Source: G963664115 sp965263045 (GTDB taxonomy: Bacteria; Acidobacteriota; Terriglobia; 20CM-2-55-15). From it: a DNA stretch of 64,000 bases. Where the stretch lies: assembly GCA_965263045.1 (NCBI GenBank), contig CBDHGK010000041.1, positions 1,240,001-1,304,000 on the forward strand, read 5' to 3'. The notes beneath the pieces were generated by a model, which had not been told where the DNA came from, did no database searches, and saw only the letters and a program-made list of their open reading frames with translations. This document shows, one piece after another, positions 36,031 through 45,211 of this stretch. Each line of letters starts with the position of its first letter. The first letter of the stretch is position 1. Both the position numbers and the translations under genes were made by a program.

Positions 36031-37086
36031 CTAACCTTCCGTGCAGTTGAACGGCAGGACCTGATCTCCGGGCACCCAAACCCAGGACTTCGTCACGACC
36101 GCTGGCTCGGTCAGAAGCTCCGGATCGGTGATGGACAGCGCGTAGTCGAGTCGAGCCCCATCCTCGCTGGGGGAAAAGCGCTCGACGAGCGCGATCGCCG
36201 GGCTTTGCGGTAAACCATCCTGGCTGAAGTAACGCCAGCTGATCCGGTCGGTCTCCACGACCAGGGTGCGGCCTTCCCAGCGGCCCACAGAGTGGCCGAG
36301 AGGCGTAGCGGCAATCGGATTAATGCCCGGATCAATGTCCGGCCGAACGACCGGATCAGCCGACTCATCGCCGAGCATCGAGATGATCCGGACTGTGTCG
36401 TATTCCTCCAGGCGCAGGAGAATCTGATCCCCCTGATCCAGGAACTCCATCGGGTTGGGTTGCTCCATGATCAAGGGGACACCCTTGGGCGTGCACGCGC
36501 CAAACGGGTTGGCGGGCGAAAGCGGGTCCCACCGGGCTCGGGCGGCGCGCGCCGTGGCAGTGAGTTTGTCACTCACGTTGCGACTCAAAGACAGGGCCCG
36601 ACCGTCGGTGCTCCAGACGCGAAAAATGCCAAGGGAGGCGTCCGATCCCCGGGGACCCGGTGTCTCATCCCGGCCGGTACCGAGGGTGTTATCGGTCCAG
36701 CGGGAGATCGGAGTGTCGAGGAGAATTTCCTGCCCGCCAGCGAGCAACATATTAGTGGCATACACTTGATTGGTGGAACGTCTCGAGGGAAACCCCGCCA
36801 CCCGGACCGTCTGTCCAACGTTGACCAGATCCGCGGACACACCCACACGCGTGAGTCGGGTCACCGGAATGCTTTCAACATCCCACAGCGAGGTCTGGCC
36901 CTGCGGATCCGTAGTATTGATCGTGAAACGCACATGGGGGTTTCTCCAGAGCAGGCGCGTGATTTCACCTTCGACTTCGATCACCTGATCTGTGTGGTAG
37001 GCAACCTGAGCGGCATGATGGCCCAGGGCTGTGGTTGCGGAAACGACGGCAAACAGACTGAATAGGGTTTGTGCGACTACCTTCAT
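36031..37086 (-). CDS. Secreted DUF6152-type protein with fused C-terminal domain
   Basis: 351 residues with GGGGGGAG before the ATG and a signal peptide ending at TALGHH. Residues 20-125 are the DUF6152 domain: GHHAAQVAYHTDQVIEVEGE, then LLWRNPHVRFTI and the VGQTVRVAGFPS strand. Residues about 200-351 match the separate protein encoded at 48648-50834: PNPMEFLDQGDQILLRLEEY, a GHSVGRWEGRTLVVETDRIS strand and VVTKSWVWVPGDQVLPFNC. Here the two domains are fused, whereas at 48-50 kb they are neighbouring genes. The function is unknown; the paired His after the signal could bind a metal. It is convergent with the transglycosylase gene, with a gap of only 13 bp. Confidence 0.85.
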   Translation of the reverse strand: MKVVAQTLFSLFAVVSATTALGHHAAQVAYHTDQVIEVEGEITRLLWRNPHVRFTINTTDPQGQTSLWDVESIPVTRLTRVGVSADLVNVGQTVRVAGFPSRRSTNQVYATNMLLAGGQEILLDTPISRWTDNTLGTGRDETPGPRGSDASLGIFRVWSTDGRALSLSRNVSDKLTATARAARARWDPLSPANPFGACTPKGVPLIMEQPNPMEFLDQGDQILLRLEEYDTVRIISMLGDESADPVVRPDIDPGINPIAATPLGHSVGRWEGRTLVVETDRISWRYFSQDGLPQSPAIALVERFSPSEDGARLDYALSITDPELLTEPAVVTKSWVWVPGDQVLPFNCTEG

Positions 37087-37320
37087 ACTCCCCCCCTTTT
37101 GTACATCTGGAACCTACTACTATCGGGTTGGCATTTCAACCGGCCGTGCCGTTTGCGAGATAGGCTTGCAAGTATCTGGACGTGTTGGTGTGTTGACCGG
37201 CGCCGCGATTGGCAGGTAAAGAACAAGGAAACAAGGGATGTTCGCAACGAGTCTTTCTTGTCGGGATTCGAGCAATGGATTGCGTCCAGCCTACCTCCCT
37301 TAGTATTCTTCGGGGAAGTT

Positions 37321-39119
37321 ATGAAGGGCTTCAAAATAGTAGTTGGGTCCGTTGTCTGGTGCTCAGGGTTGCTGGCGACTCTGGGTGTCAGCCTAGTCGT
37401 TTCGCTGCCGACTTCCGCTCAGAACCGACCCGGGATCGCGAACACCGAACCTGCGGTGCCGCTATACATGGAAAGCGCGACTATTGCCGATCTGCGGTCC
37501 GCATTCGAACGGGGCGCCCTCACGGCGGAAAGACTCATGGAGCTCTATCTGGCCCGTGTCGAAGCCTACGACAAAGATGGACCGGCGATTAACTCCATCA
37601 TCGCGCTGAACCCGCGGGTTCTTGATACAGCACGGGCGCTCGACGCTGAGCGGCGGGGGGCCAGGTTCGCGGCCCGCTCCACGGCATTCCCTTTTCGCTC
37701 AAGGACAACATCGACACAGGCGACCTGCCCACCACCGTCGGTTCATGCCTGCTCGCAGGCTCCCAGCCATTGGCCGACGCGTTTGTCGTTCGGAAACTGC
37801 GGGATGCCGGCGCAATCCTGGTCTCCAAGGACAATCTCAGCGAATTCGCCTCGGGCGGCGGCAGCGTGTCGGGCGCGACGGACGCGGCCATTCTTAAAGC
37901 GGGCGCCGTCCCCCAGGGCTTCAGTTCGATCGGCGGCCAGACCCGAAACCCCCACGACCTCCGGCGTGCGCCCTCCAATTCCAGCGGTGGGACGGGCGCG
38001 GGCATTGCGGCCGCGTTCGCGCAGTTTGGCCTGGGAAGCGATACGCGCGGTTCGGTTCGAAGCCCCTCTTCGGCCAATGGCATCGTCGGTCTCCGACCCA
38101 CGCTCGGTTTGCTCAGCCGTACCGGTGTCGCGCCGCTTGCTTTGAGTCTGGATACCCTGGGTCCGATGGCCCGGAGCGTTTACGATGTCGCCGTAGTTCT
38201 GGGCGTTATGACCGGATTTGATCCCGCGGATGAAATCACACGCGAAAGCGTTGGCCGGTTCGAAACCGACTACACCCAGTTTCTCAGAATTGGCGCGCTC
38301 AGCGGCGCCCGCATCGGTGTCGGCCGCGATTTCTTCGGAGAAGATCCTGAAATCATCCGCATTGTTGATGGCGCCATCCGGACATTGGAACGACTGGGCG
38401 CCGTCATCGTCGACCCGGTTCGATTCCCGGATTACGTGCACGCGATGACGGATCCGATTTTTCCCCTGATCCGGAATGCCGAATTCAAGGCTCAGATCGC
38501 AGAATACTTTCAGGCGCGCGGACCCCAGTATCCGGCCACGCTCGAGGAACTCACGGCAAGGGCCAATGCGCCGGGGGGCTGCTACCGGGCACGCAGCCCG
38601 GAGAAAGCCTTCGCCCTGCGGTACTCCGCCGCGCACGCTCTCGATCTGGACGATCCGGTGTACCTGGCGGCATTGAACCAGGGTGTCCGGCTGGTGAGGT
38701 CCGGCACCCGGGCCGTCTTCGCGAATCAGGCCCTGGACGCCATCGTCTACCCGACTGCCTCAGTCGGGCCCCCGCTGATCCGTTCCGAGGATCAGGCCCC
38801 CGGACCGGCTGCCCTGCGGGAGGGTGAAACGGCGTTACGTGCGGCACTGTCGGGGGGGAGCACGCAGGTTCAGGCCGGACGTACCCGCGACATCGGCAAC
38901 GAATCGGCTATCCTCATCACCAGCTACAGTGGCTTTCCTGAACTCGTCGTACCTGCCGGTACGACCACCGAAGGCCTGCCCGTGACGCTTTCCTTCATGG
39001 GTCCGGCCTACAGTGAGTCCACTCTGCTGGCCTATGGCTACGACTTCGAGCAAGCGACCGGCGCCCGTGTGCTGCCGAAAAACACGCCCTCCCTTCCGGA
39101 GGGGGTGATTCCGCAATGA
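37321..39119 (+). pseudogene. Amidase-signature hydrolase with a single-base frameshift
   Basis: An N-terminal signal (VVWCSGLLATLGVSLVVSLP, ending near SAQ) is followed by the amidase N-terminus (SATIADLRSAFERGALTAER, then LYLARVEAYDKDGPAINSII). At about 37654-37660, a run of six G, the frame breaks. One extra G gives RRGGQVRGPLHGIPFSLKDN, with the catalytic Lys in SLKDN, which continues in the second frame to the stop at 39119. That part holds SSGGTGAGIAAAF and LGSDTRGSVRSPSSANGIVG, the cis-Ser and nucleophile Ser region, although the usual TGGS is TRGS. The repaired length is near 600 residues. The homopolymer position makes a read error plausible; the substrate is unknown. Confidence 0.87.
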
Positions 39120-39304
39120 AGTTTCGACCTTGCGGTGGGTCCGATCTCGTGTCGGAGCCATGGATGGGAACACCAATAAGTATTGATCGTATTTAAGTAT
39201 TCATTGCATTTAGGCATTTAAGCGTGGGCAGAGGATCTCGGTCTTGTCTATGCTTGGGTGATAACAAAGTAGCAGACTGTAACCGACGAACGGAGAGACG
39301 ACTT

Positions 39305-40744
39305 ATGAATCGAAAATCGATTTCCACCCTTGGCCTATTGGCGGTGACCTTTCTGACTTTTCAGGTTCAGCCTGCGATCGCTGCTCAAAGCGATCTCAGT
39401 CCCAGCCAGGTTGAACAGAAGATCTGGTCACTGCTGGATGATCCGGAAGCGCCCTACGTTTCTCTGCCCGATGCGGACTTCCGCGCCCTCGGTGAGGGCT
39501 TCGATCTGCCCGATGGGGGCGAGGCGGTCACCGCGCTTGCTCTCGGCGCTCCCGGCGGAGCATTCGACCCGCGCGATGTAGCCAGAATCCCTTCCGAACA
39601 GCTGGGATACGAGGCCGATTGGATCGTAGAGCGTTACGAGCGCTACAACCTTGAGTGGGACATCACTGGATTCCGGTTAACGAGCCTCGCTCCAGATGCG
39701 GGGGATTATCCCTGGCTCGTCATCATGAACGGCGGCGCCGCGAATATGTACGAGTTCTACGTCGATCTGAAGAATCGACCTGGATGGGCACAGTACCTGG
39801 CGCAGAAACTGAACGTCATGATCGTAACCATTCCGGGCAATTTTAAATATGGCGGGTGGGATCGAGCGATCGAGGATATCCGCCGTCAACCGGCATACCT
39901 GCTCGACCGGGAGCTTCCGATGGAGGAATCCGAAGTCCGCAATGCCCTCCTGACAAACAGCGTCATCATGCAGGGTCTGAAAGCCCTCGTCATGAACCAC
40001 ACGCAGGGTGACATCCTGCTCGTTGGCCACTCGACTTCCGGCGAACTAGCGATGCTCGCCAACGAAGACCCGGAATTAGGAGCACGCCTCAATGGGCGCT
40101 TTCTGGGTTGGGGAAGCGGTGGGCCGGCGCGGCTCGATCGCGTACGTGAGGCCCGGAATCCGGACATCGTTGGAATAGCGGCGGTAGATAGCCAGCCCAA
40201 ACCCATCCATATCCTTGAACGTCGTAACCCGGAAGGCTACAGCCGGGGATACAGCGGCTTCCTGAACCCGATGTATGAAGCTGGAATGTCTCACTATCAA
40301 ATCGCCGAACGATGGCTTGAAGCCGAGGGACGTCGGAGGGCCAACTTCAAGCAGCAGATCCAAAACCTCGAACACGGTGGGGGTATCGAGCACAAAGGCC
40401 GGATCGAGGTGGAGCTCGAGAACCTCCTCAAGCAGACGGGTAACCCGTGGAAAGTGAACCTCGAGGACGTGAGCAAGGATCTGTTTTCCACGCATTTCAC
40501 GCGCATGGATGGCTACACGCAGATGGTGTGGACTGTGGCGCACTATGACCGCAACCACTGGGTGCCTGAGGATCCCATGAAGAGCGTGGAAGTGTTCTTC
40601 GCAAACGAGTATCGCGCGAAGAATCCCGACGCCGCGATTCGCATCATGGTGTGGGACCCGCTCATGACCCACTACGGCCATCTGGAGCTGCCGAAGCAAC
40701 TCGCTGCGGCAACGACGAGCGTTGTGCGCTGGTTCTTCAAGTAA
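39305..40744 (+). CDS. Exported alpha/beta hydrolase-fold protein
   Basis: 479 residues from the ATG at 39305, which has GGAGAG upstream and starts the signal peptide (TLGLLAVTFLTFQVQPAIAA). PWLVIMNGGAANMYEFYVDL is the oxyanion-region strand, LLVGHSTSGELAM the nucleophile elbow (GHSTSG) and LMTHYGHLELPKQL the likely His region. The segment between, with WGSGGPARLDRVREARNPD and a long charged helical part (EHGGGIEHKGRIEVELENLL), is a large insertion. It is not clearly related to the two esterase-like paralogues at 12.5 and 54.8 kb. The substrate is unknown. About 185 relatively AT-rich bases precede it and may carry the promoter. Confidence 0.8.
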   Translation: MNRKSISTLGLLAVTFLTFQVQPAIAAQSDLSPSQVEQKIWSLLDDPEAPYVSLPDADFRALGEGFDLPDGGEAVTALALGAPGGAFDPRDVARIPSEQLGYEADWIVERYERYNLEWDITGFRLTSLAPDAGDYPWLVIMNGGAANMYEFYVDLKNRPGWAQYLAQKLNVMIVTIPGNFKYGGWDRAIEDIRRQPAYLLDRELPMEESEVRNALLTNSVIMQGLKALVMNHTQGDILLVGHSTSGELAMLANEDPELGARLNGRFLGWGSGGPARLDRVREARNPDIVGIAAVDSQPKPIHILERRNPEGYSRGYSGFLNPMYEAGMSHYQIAERWLEAEGRRRANFKQQIQNLEHGGGIEHKGRIEVELENLLKQTGNPWKVNLEDVSKDLFSTHFTRMDGYTQMVWTVAHYDRNHWVPEDPMKSVEVFFANEYRAKNPDAAIRIMVWDPLMTHYGHLELPKQLAAATTSVVRWFFK

Positions 40745-40908
40745 AGCATTGAAGCCGGTGCGCCCTGCGAGCGCACACAATGGATTAATGTAGAGTTGCG
40801 AACCATCTCAGACTGTCCTTACAGGGATGCTTCGCCGCTACGCGTGATTTCGATATAATTGCTCCAATAATCCGGGTGAATCGAAGTTCTCCCGTGGGAG
40901 GTTCCGCA

Positions 40909-42981
40909 ATGACCAGGTCTATTAGTATAGGGAAACGCTGGGGGCTCACGTTCGTTCTGGCGAGTCTGATTGTCTGGCTCGGTCAGGGCATTCTGACCGG
41001 TCCGGGCGAAATCACAGCGATTGTCAATGCGGGGGTGCCTGCCCTCCAGAGCCAGGAGGACAGAACGCCGGTGGTCATCGAGCGACCTCCGGTGCGTTTC
41101 ATCAAGGATCCTAACCCTGCCTTCAGCGCGGTGGCTGTCGATTCCGAAAGCAATATGCTTGTCGTGGCGGACGAGAACCTGTTTCAGATCCTGGAGTACG
41201 ATACGCGCGACAACACCCCGCCCGAGGCGCGTTTCACCGAACCCCGACGCGTCATTTCAGGAACCAACACGAAAGCGGAGATGATCTGTGGGCTCTATAT
41301 CGATCCTGTGACGAAGGACATCTACGCCCTCAACGGGGATACGCAGCACTGGATGCCGGTGTTTTCCCCGGAGGCGCGTGGAAATGCAACCCCGAGTCGG
41401 GCGCTGTACGTGCCCGGCCACCCTTTCCAGATGGCGGCCGACGAGGAGAGGCAGGAAATCTACATGACGATCCAGAGTCGGAACTCCATCGCCGTCTACC
41501 GCAAGGAAGCGGACGCGGAAGAGCAGCCTCTGCGGACCATCATGGGGAGCGACGTGCAACTGGAAGATCCGCATGGGCTGGCACTCGACACACGGAACCA
41601 GCTGATCTATGTGAGCAATTTCGGGAACGGACTGGTCGGCGCTTCAGCGGAATCGGGAAGGTATGGGAAGTTTGAACCGCCGTCGATCACGGTGTACCCG
41701 ATGGGGGCTTCGGGTAACGTCGCTCCGGTGCGCATCATCGAAGGACCCAGCACATTGATGAACTGGCCGGCCCACCTGGCGTTTCACGAAGAGCGTCAGG
41801 AACTGTTCGTAGCCAACGATGCCGACAATTCGATCCTGGTGTTCAGCGCAAGTGCCTCAGGCGATGCGGCGCCAATCCGCGTCATCAAGGGGCCCAACAC
41901 GGGGATTCAACATCCGCCCGGAATTGCACTGGATTCCGTACTCGGGGAAATCTACGTCGCGAGCATGGGTACTCCATCGGTGACGGTATTCCCGGTGACG
42001 GCCGATGGCGATGTTGCGCCCTTGCGAACGATTCGAGGGGCGCCCGAGGGGACCCAGAGCCTCATGATCGGCAATCCCGGAGCTGTTGGCTACGACACGC
42101 GACGGGGAGAGATCCTCGTGCCCAACTGAGTGGCCCATCCGCAGATTGCGATGTTCGCCAGGTTGGCGGATGGCGGAGATGCCCCGGTCCGGGCGCTGTA
42201 TGGCCAGGCCAGTAAACTGTCCCGAACAATGCATGACGTCCGCTACGACGCAGTGAACGATGAAATCGTCGTTCCCGTTCCGTATTCGGAATCCATTCTG
42301 ACGTTCCGCGGAGAAGCCGACGGACAGGAAGCTCCCATTCGAATCATTCAGGGCCCCCAGACCGGGTCGATCGGCAGCCGGCTCGATGTGGACCCGATTC
42401 ATGATGAGATTTTCACCTATACCAGCACCAGTATTAAGGTTTACCCGAGGGAAGCCAACGGCGACGCTGCCCCCATTCGCGTCATCGAAGGCCCCGACAC
42501 CCAATTGTCCGCCGTCTACGGGATCGCCGTGGATCCAGTCAACGACGTTCTGGTCGTTGGGTTGAATAGCGGCTTCGGAACGTATCGGGCCAGCCTGGGG
42601 GATTCCAGAGATCCGGAACGGGGCGCTATCCTGGTATTTAACCGGACCGACAGTGGAAATGCGACGCCGAGGTCCGTAATCCGCGGTCCGAATTCAGGAA
42701 TCGTTCGGATCAACCAGATGCAGGTCTATCCCCAGCGGAAGCTCATCGTTGTGGCGATGCCGGGGATTCGCGATGAAATGGAACCGGAGGGCGCTTTCCT
42801 GGGTGTGTGGAGCATTGACGATAACGGTGACATTCCACCAATCTGGAAGATCCCTGCGAATCCGGCAACGATGCTCAAGAAGCCATTTGGAGTGGTCCTC
42901 AACCCGGATGATGAGGAAGTGATTGTCTCCGACATGCGCAATCAGGGCGTGCTGGTGTTTTCAGTGCCGGAGATATTCTGA
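40909..42981 (+). CDS. Secreted beta-propeller protein with in-frame UGA, candidate selenoprotein
   Basis: ATG 40909 is preceded by GGAGG; a hydrophobic signal follows. Read through UGA at 42127-42129, the product is 690 residues with residue 407 encoded by UGA. Propeller blades recur on both sides of it: before, for example, NWPAHLAFHEERQELFVAND and HPPGIALDSVLGEIYVASM; after, RTMHDVRYDAVNDEIVVPVP, GIAVDPVNDVLVVGL and PFGVVLNPDDEEVIVSDM. The paralogue at 60426 has UGA at the same place (VPN-UGA-V then HPQ), and sequence conservation continues across it. Selenocysteine is the simplest reading; readthrough with another residue, or reinitiation at the following GTG, is possible. Upstream and downstream portions would each be incomplete propellers alone. 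Confidence 0.72.
42135..42173 (+). promoter_or_regulatory. Candidate bacterial SECIS hairpin downstream of UGA
   Basis: CCATCCGC (42135-42142) pairs perfectly with GCGGATGG (42166-42173). Inside, GCGA (42148-42151) pairs with TCGC (42155-42158) around the loop TGT, whose G is 24 nt after the UGA. This placement suits SelB recognition, but no structure prediction was run. Confidence 0.5.
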
Positions 42982-43019
42982 CCTCCCGCACTCCTACAGC
43001 CAGCACGGTGGATCTGAAT

Positions 43020-43047
43020 GCGGCATGCAGGGCCTTCCGCATGCCGC
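43020..43047. terminator. Hairpin after the propeller gene
   Basis: GCGGCATGC pairs perfectly with GCATGCCGC across a 10-nt loop, 39 bp after the propeller stop. It lacks a U-tract, so it may be a Rho-assisted terminator or mRNA-stabilising structure. Confidence 0.5.
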
Positions 43048-43236
43048 TACCGGGTGACACCGGAGCCTACATAGCAGCCGAAAAACGGTCTCACCTGAGA
43101 CTGGCACCGTGGCACGGTCGATCCGGGTAGCCGCACCGTGCGCATGGGCGGCGCACGCTGTAATCATGATTACAAGACGACAAGTTCGTAGACTTGATAC
43201 AATAATGGAAACCCATCCGAAGAGGAACAAACGTCA

Positions 43237-45018
43237 GTGCAGACTTCCAGAATGAGCAGAACGATTCCAGTTCTGTTCTCTTGTATAGCCGCCGTCCTGC
43301 TGTTCCTGCTCCCCGAATCGGGATCCACTCGGGGACAATTGGTCTCTATTCCACTGGCAGACCTGACACCGCTTACGGCCAGTGATTCCGTCAGGGCCGG
43401 TGAGGAATTCCTGGTCGGAACTCGGGTGCGTTTACCCGATGGGCTGCACGTTAATTCGAATCAACCGCGGGATCCCCGCCTCATACCGATCGTTCTGACT
43501 GTGGAACCCACGCCCGGGGTGTCTGTTCTTGAGGTTGTCTATCCGGAAGCAACAGAGCTTGAGCAGGCCGGCGCGGAAGAGCCCCTCACGGTCTACGAGA
43601 ACGACTTCACGATCGGTGTTCGCCTGGCCCTGTCGCCCGATATGCCTCCGGGAGATCTGACCGTGGGGTCGAGTCTGCGATATCAGGCGTGCGATGAACA
43701 ACTCTGTTACTTTCCAACCACAGTCTCTTCGGCATGGATGCTTCCCGTCGTGGCGAGCGACGCTCCCATCGCCCCGCTGAACGCAGGGGTGTTTGCCGAT
43801 ATCCCCTTCGGCACGGGTGCGGTCGGGCCCGCCCCGGCCGAGGTGGCCGACAGCGCGACGGTCGAACCGACCTCGGATGCCGCCGATGCCGTCGATGATC
43901 CGATCGCGCAGTTGGAGGCCTTTACGATACTGTCGACCACGGGTGGCTACCTGGGATCAGATGACTTCCTGACGTTTATCCACAATGCGGAGTCCGGCGT
44001 CGAGGAGCGCGGCCTGTTAGAGGGCCGGGGCATCGTCGCCGTGATTGCCCTGGTCCTGCTGGGGGGGCTTGCCCTGAACCTGACGCCCTGCGTCCTGCCG
44101 ATGATACCCATCAACCTGGCCATCATCGGCGCCGGTTCGCAGGGGAGTAGACGAGGCCGCGGGTTCCTGCTGGGCAGTGTTTATGGCGCGGCCATGGCTC
44201 TGGTATACGGGGCTCTGGGCCTGGTCGTGATCCTGACTGCGGGTACGTTCGGTACGATCAACGCGTCGCCCTGGTTCAATGTGGCAATCGCTGCGGTGTT
44301 CGTTGTGCTGGGTCTGGCGATGTTTGATGTGTTGACCATCGATCTGTCCCGCTTGTCCACACGCATGAACCCGGGCGGCGCCCGCGGCTCATTCGTTCTC
44401 GCCTTCGGCATGGGTAGCGTCGCGGCTCTGCTGGCCGGTGCATGTGTGGCTCCGGTGGTGATTCAGGTCATTCTTTTTTCGGGCGATATGTACGCCTCCG
44501 GTACGACTGTGGCGCTGCTGCTCCCCTTCCTCCTGGGCGCGGGCATGGCCATACCGTGGCCGATTGCCGGAGCCGGCTTCGGCGCACTGCCGAAGCCAGG
44601 ACCCTGGATGGTCCGCGTAAAACAGGCTTTCGGCGTCATTATTCTTGGGACCGCACTTTACTACGGATTTCTTGGATACACGCTATTCGCCGACCGTTGG
44701 GTCGATCCCGCTGACGTTTCCGAGAGTGTCGAGCGCATGATCGAGGAGGGATGGCATCCGTCTCTGTCGGAAGGGCTGGCCCAGGCCCAGGCCGAGGACA
44801 AGCTCGTACTGGTCGACCTGTGGGCCACCTGGTGCAAGAACTGCCTGGTGATGGACGGGACCACGCTTCGCGACCCCGAAGTCGTCGATGCCCTCTCAGA
44901 CTACGTCAAGATCAAGTTCCAGGCGGAGAGCCCGGATCAGCCACCGGTGGGCGCGGTGATGCAACACTTCGGCGCCATCGGCCTGCCCGCCTACGTTATC
45001 CTCAGGCCCGGCGACTAG
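43237..45018 (+). CDS. DsbD-type thiol:disulfide interchange protein
   Basis: 593 residues from a GTG at 43237 with GAGGAA upstream; the ATG at 43252 is the alternative. It has a signal peptide, then an N-terminal DsbD-alpha-like domain with YQACDEQLCYFPTT (two redox Cys). A membrane part of about eight helices follows, with the core cysteines in LNLTPCVLPM and LLAGACVAPV. A C-terminal thioredoxin domain carries LWATWCKNCLVMD (WCKNC). It moves electrons from cytosolic thioredoxin to exported thiol proteins. It ends at VILRPGD and TAG, a little short for the family. It lies upstream of the DUF3179 and TlpA-like genes on the same strand, its likely clients. Confidence 0.92.
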   Translation: MQTSRMSRTIPVLFSCIAAVLLFLLPESGSTRGQLVSIPLADLTPLTASDSVRAGEEFLVGTRVRLPDGLHVNSNQPRDPRLIPIVLTVEPTPGVSVLEVVYPEATELEQAGAEEPLTVYENDFTIGVRLALSPDMPPGDLTVGSSLRYQACDEQLCYFPTTVSSAWMLPVVASDAPIAPLNAGVFADIPFGTGAVGPAPAEVADSATVEPTSDAADAVDDPIAQLEAFTILSTTGGYLGSDDFLTFIHNAESGVEERGLLEGRGIVAVIALVLLGGLALNLTPCVLPMIPINLAIIGAGSQGSRRGRGFLLGSVYGAAMALVYGALGLVVILTAGTFGTINASPWFNVAIAAVFVVLGLAMFDVLTIDLSRLSTRMNPGGARGSFVLAFGMGSVAALLAGACVAPVVIQVILFSGDMYASGTTVALLLPFLLGAGMAIPWPIAGAGFGALPKPGPWMVRVKQAFGVIILGTALYYGFLGYTLFADRWVDPADVSESVERMIEEGWHPSLSEGLAQAQAEDKLVLVDLWATWCKNCLVMDGTTLRDPEVVDALSDYVKIKFQAESPDQPPVGAVMQHFGAIGLPAYVILRPGD

Positions 45019-45211
45019 CGCTGTGCAGTCGAGATCGGGCACGGGGACATGCCGCGCATCAGACAGGTCGGGGGTTGTTTTTGTTGACGCTGGTTGCGCC
45101 GATGTTTAGAGTTCCGCAATGGAATGCGCCGACGAATCAACCGGCCCGGCAGGTTCAGACGTGCGCGAGTACATCCACAGATAGCACAGTAGTACGGATC
45201 GCAACGTAGTG

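Noticed and set aside
42130..42981. Independent gene starting at the GTG after the UGA
   Set aside because: There is no ribosome site, no signal peptide, and the sequence begins in mid-propeller; continuity with the upstream part and the same arrangement in the paralogue favour one recoded gene. Reinitiation is kept as an alternative.
43237..45018. DsbD-like gene as a further recoded gene because its C-terminus is short
   Set aside because: It ends at TAG, not TGA, and the following codons do not resemble a thioredoxin C-terminus.
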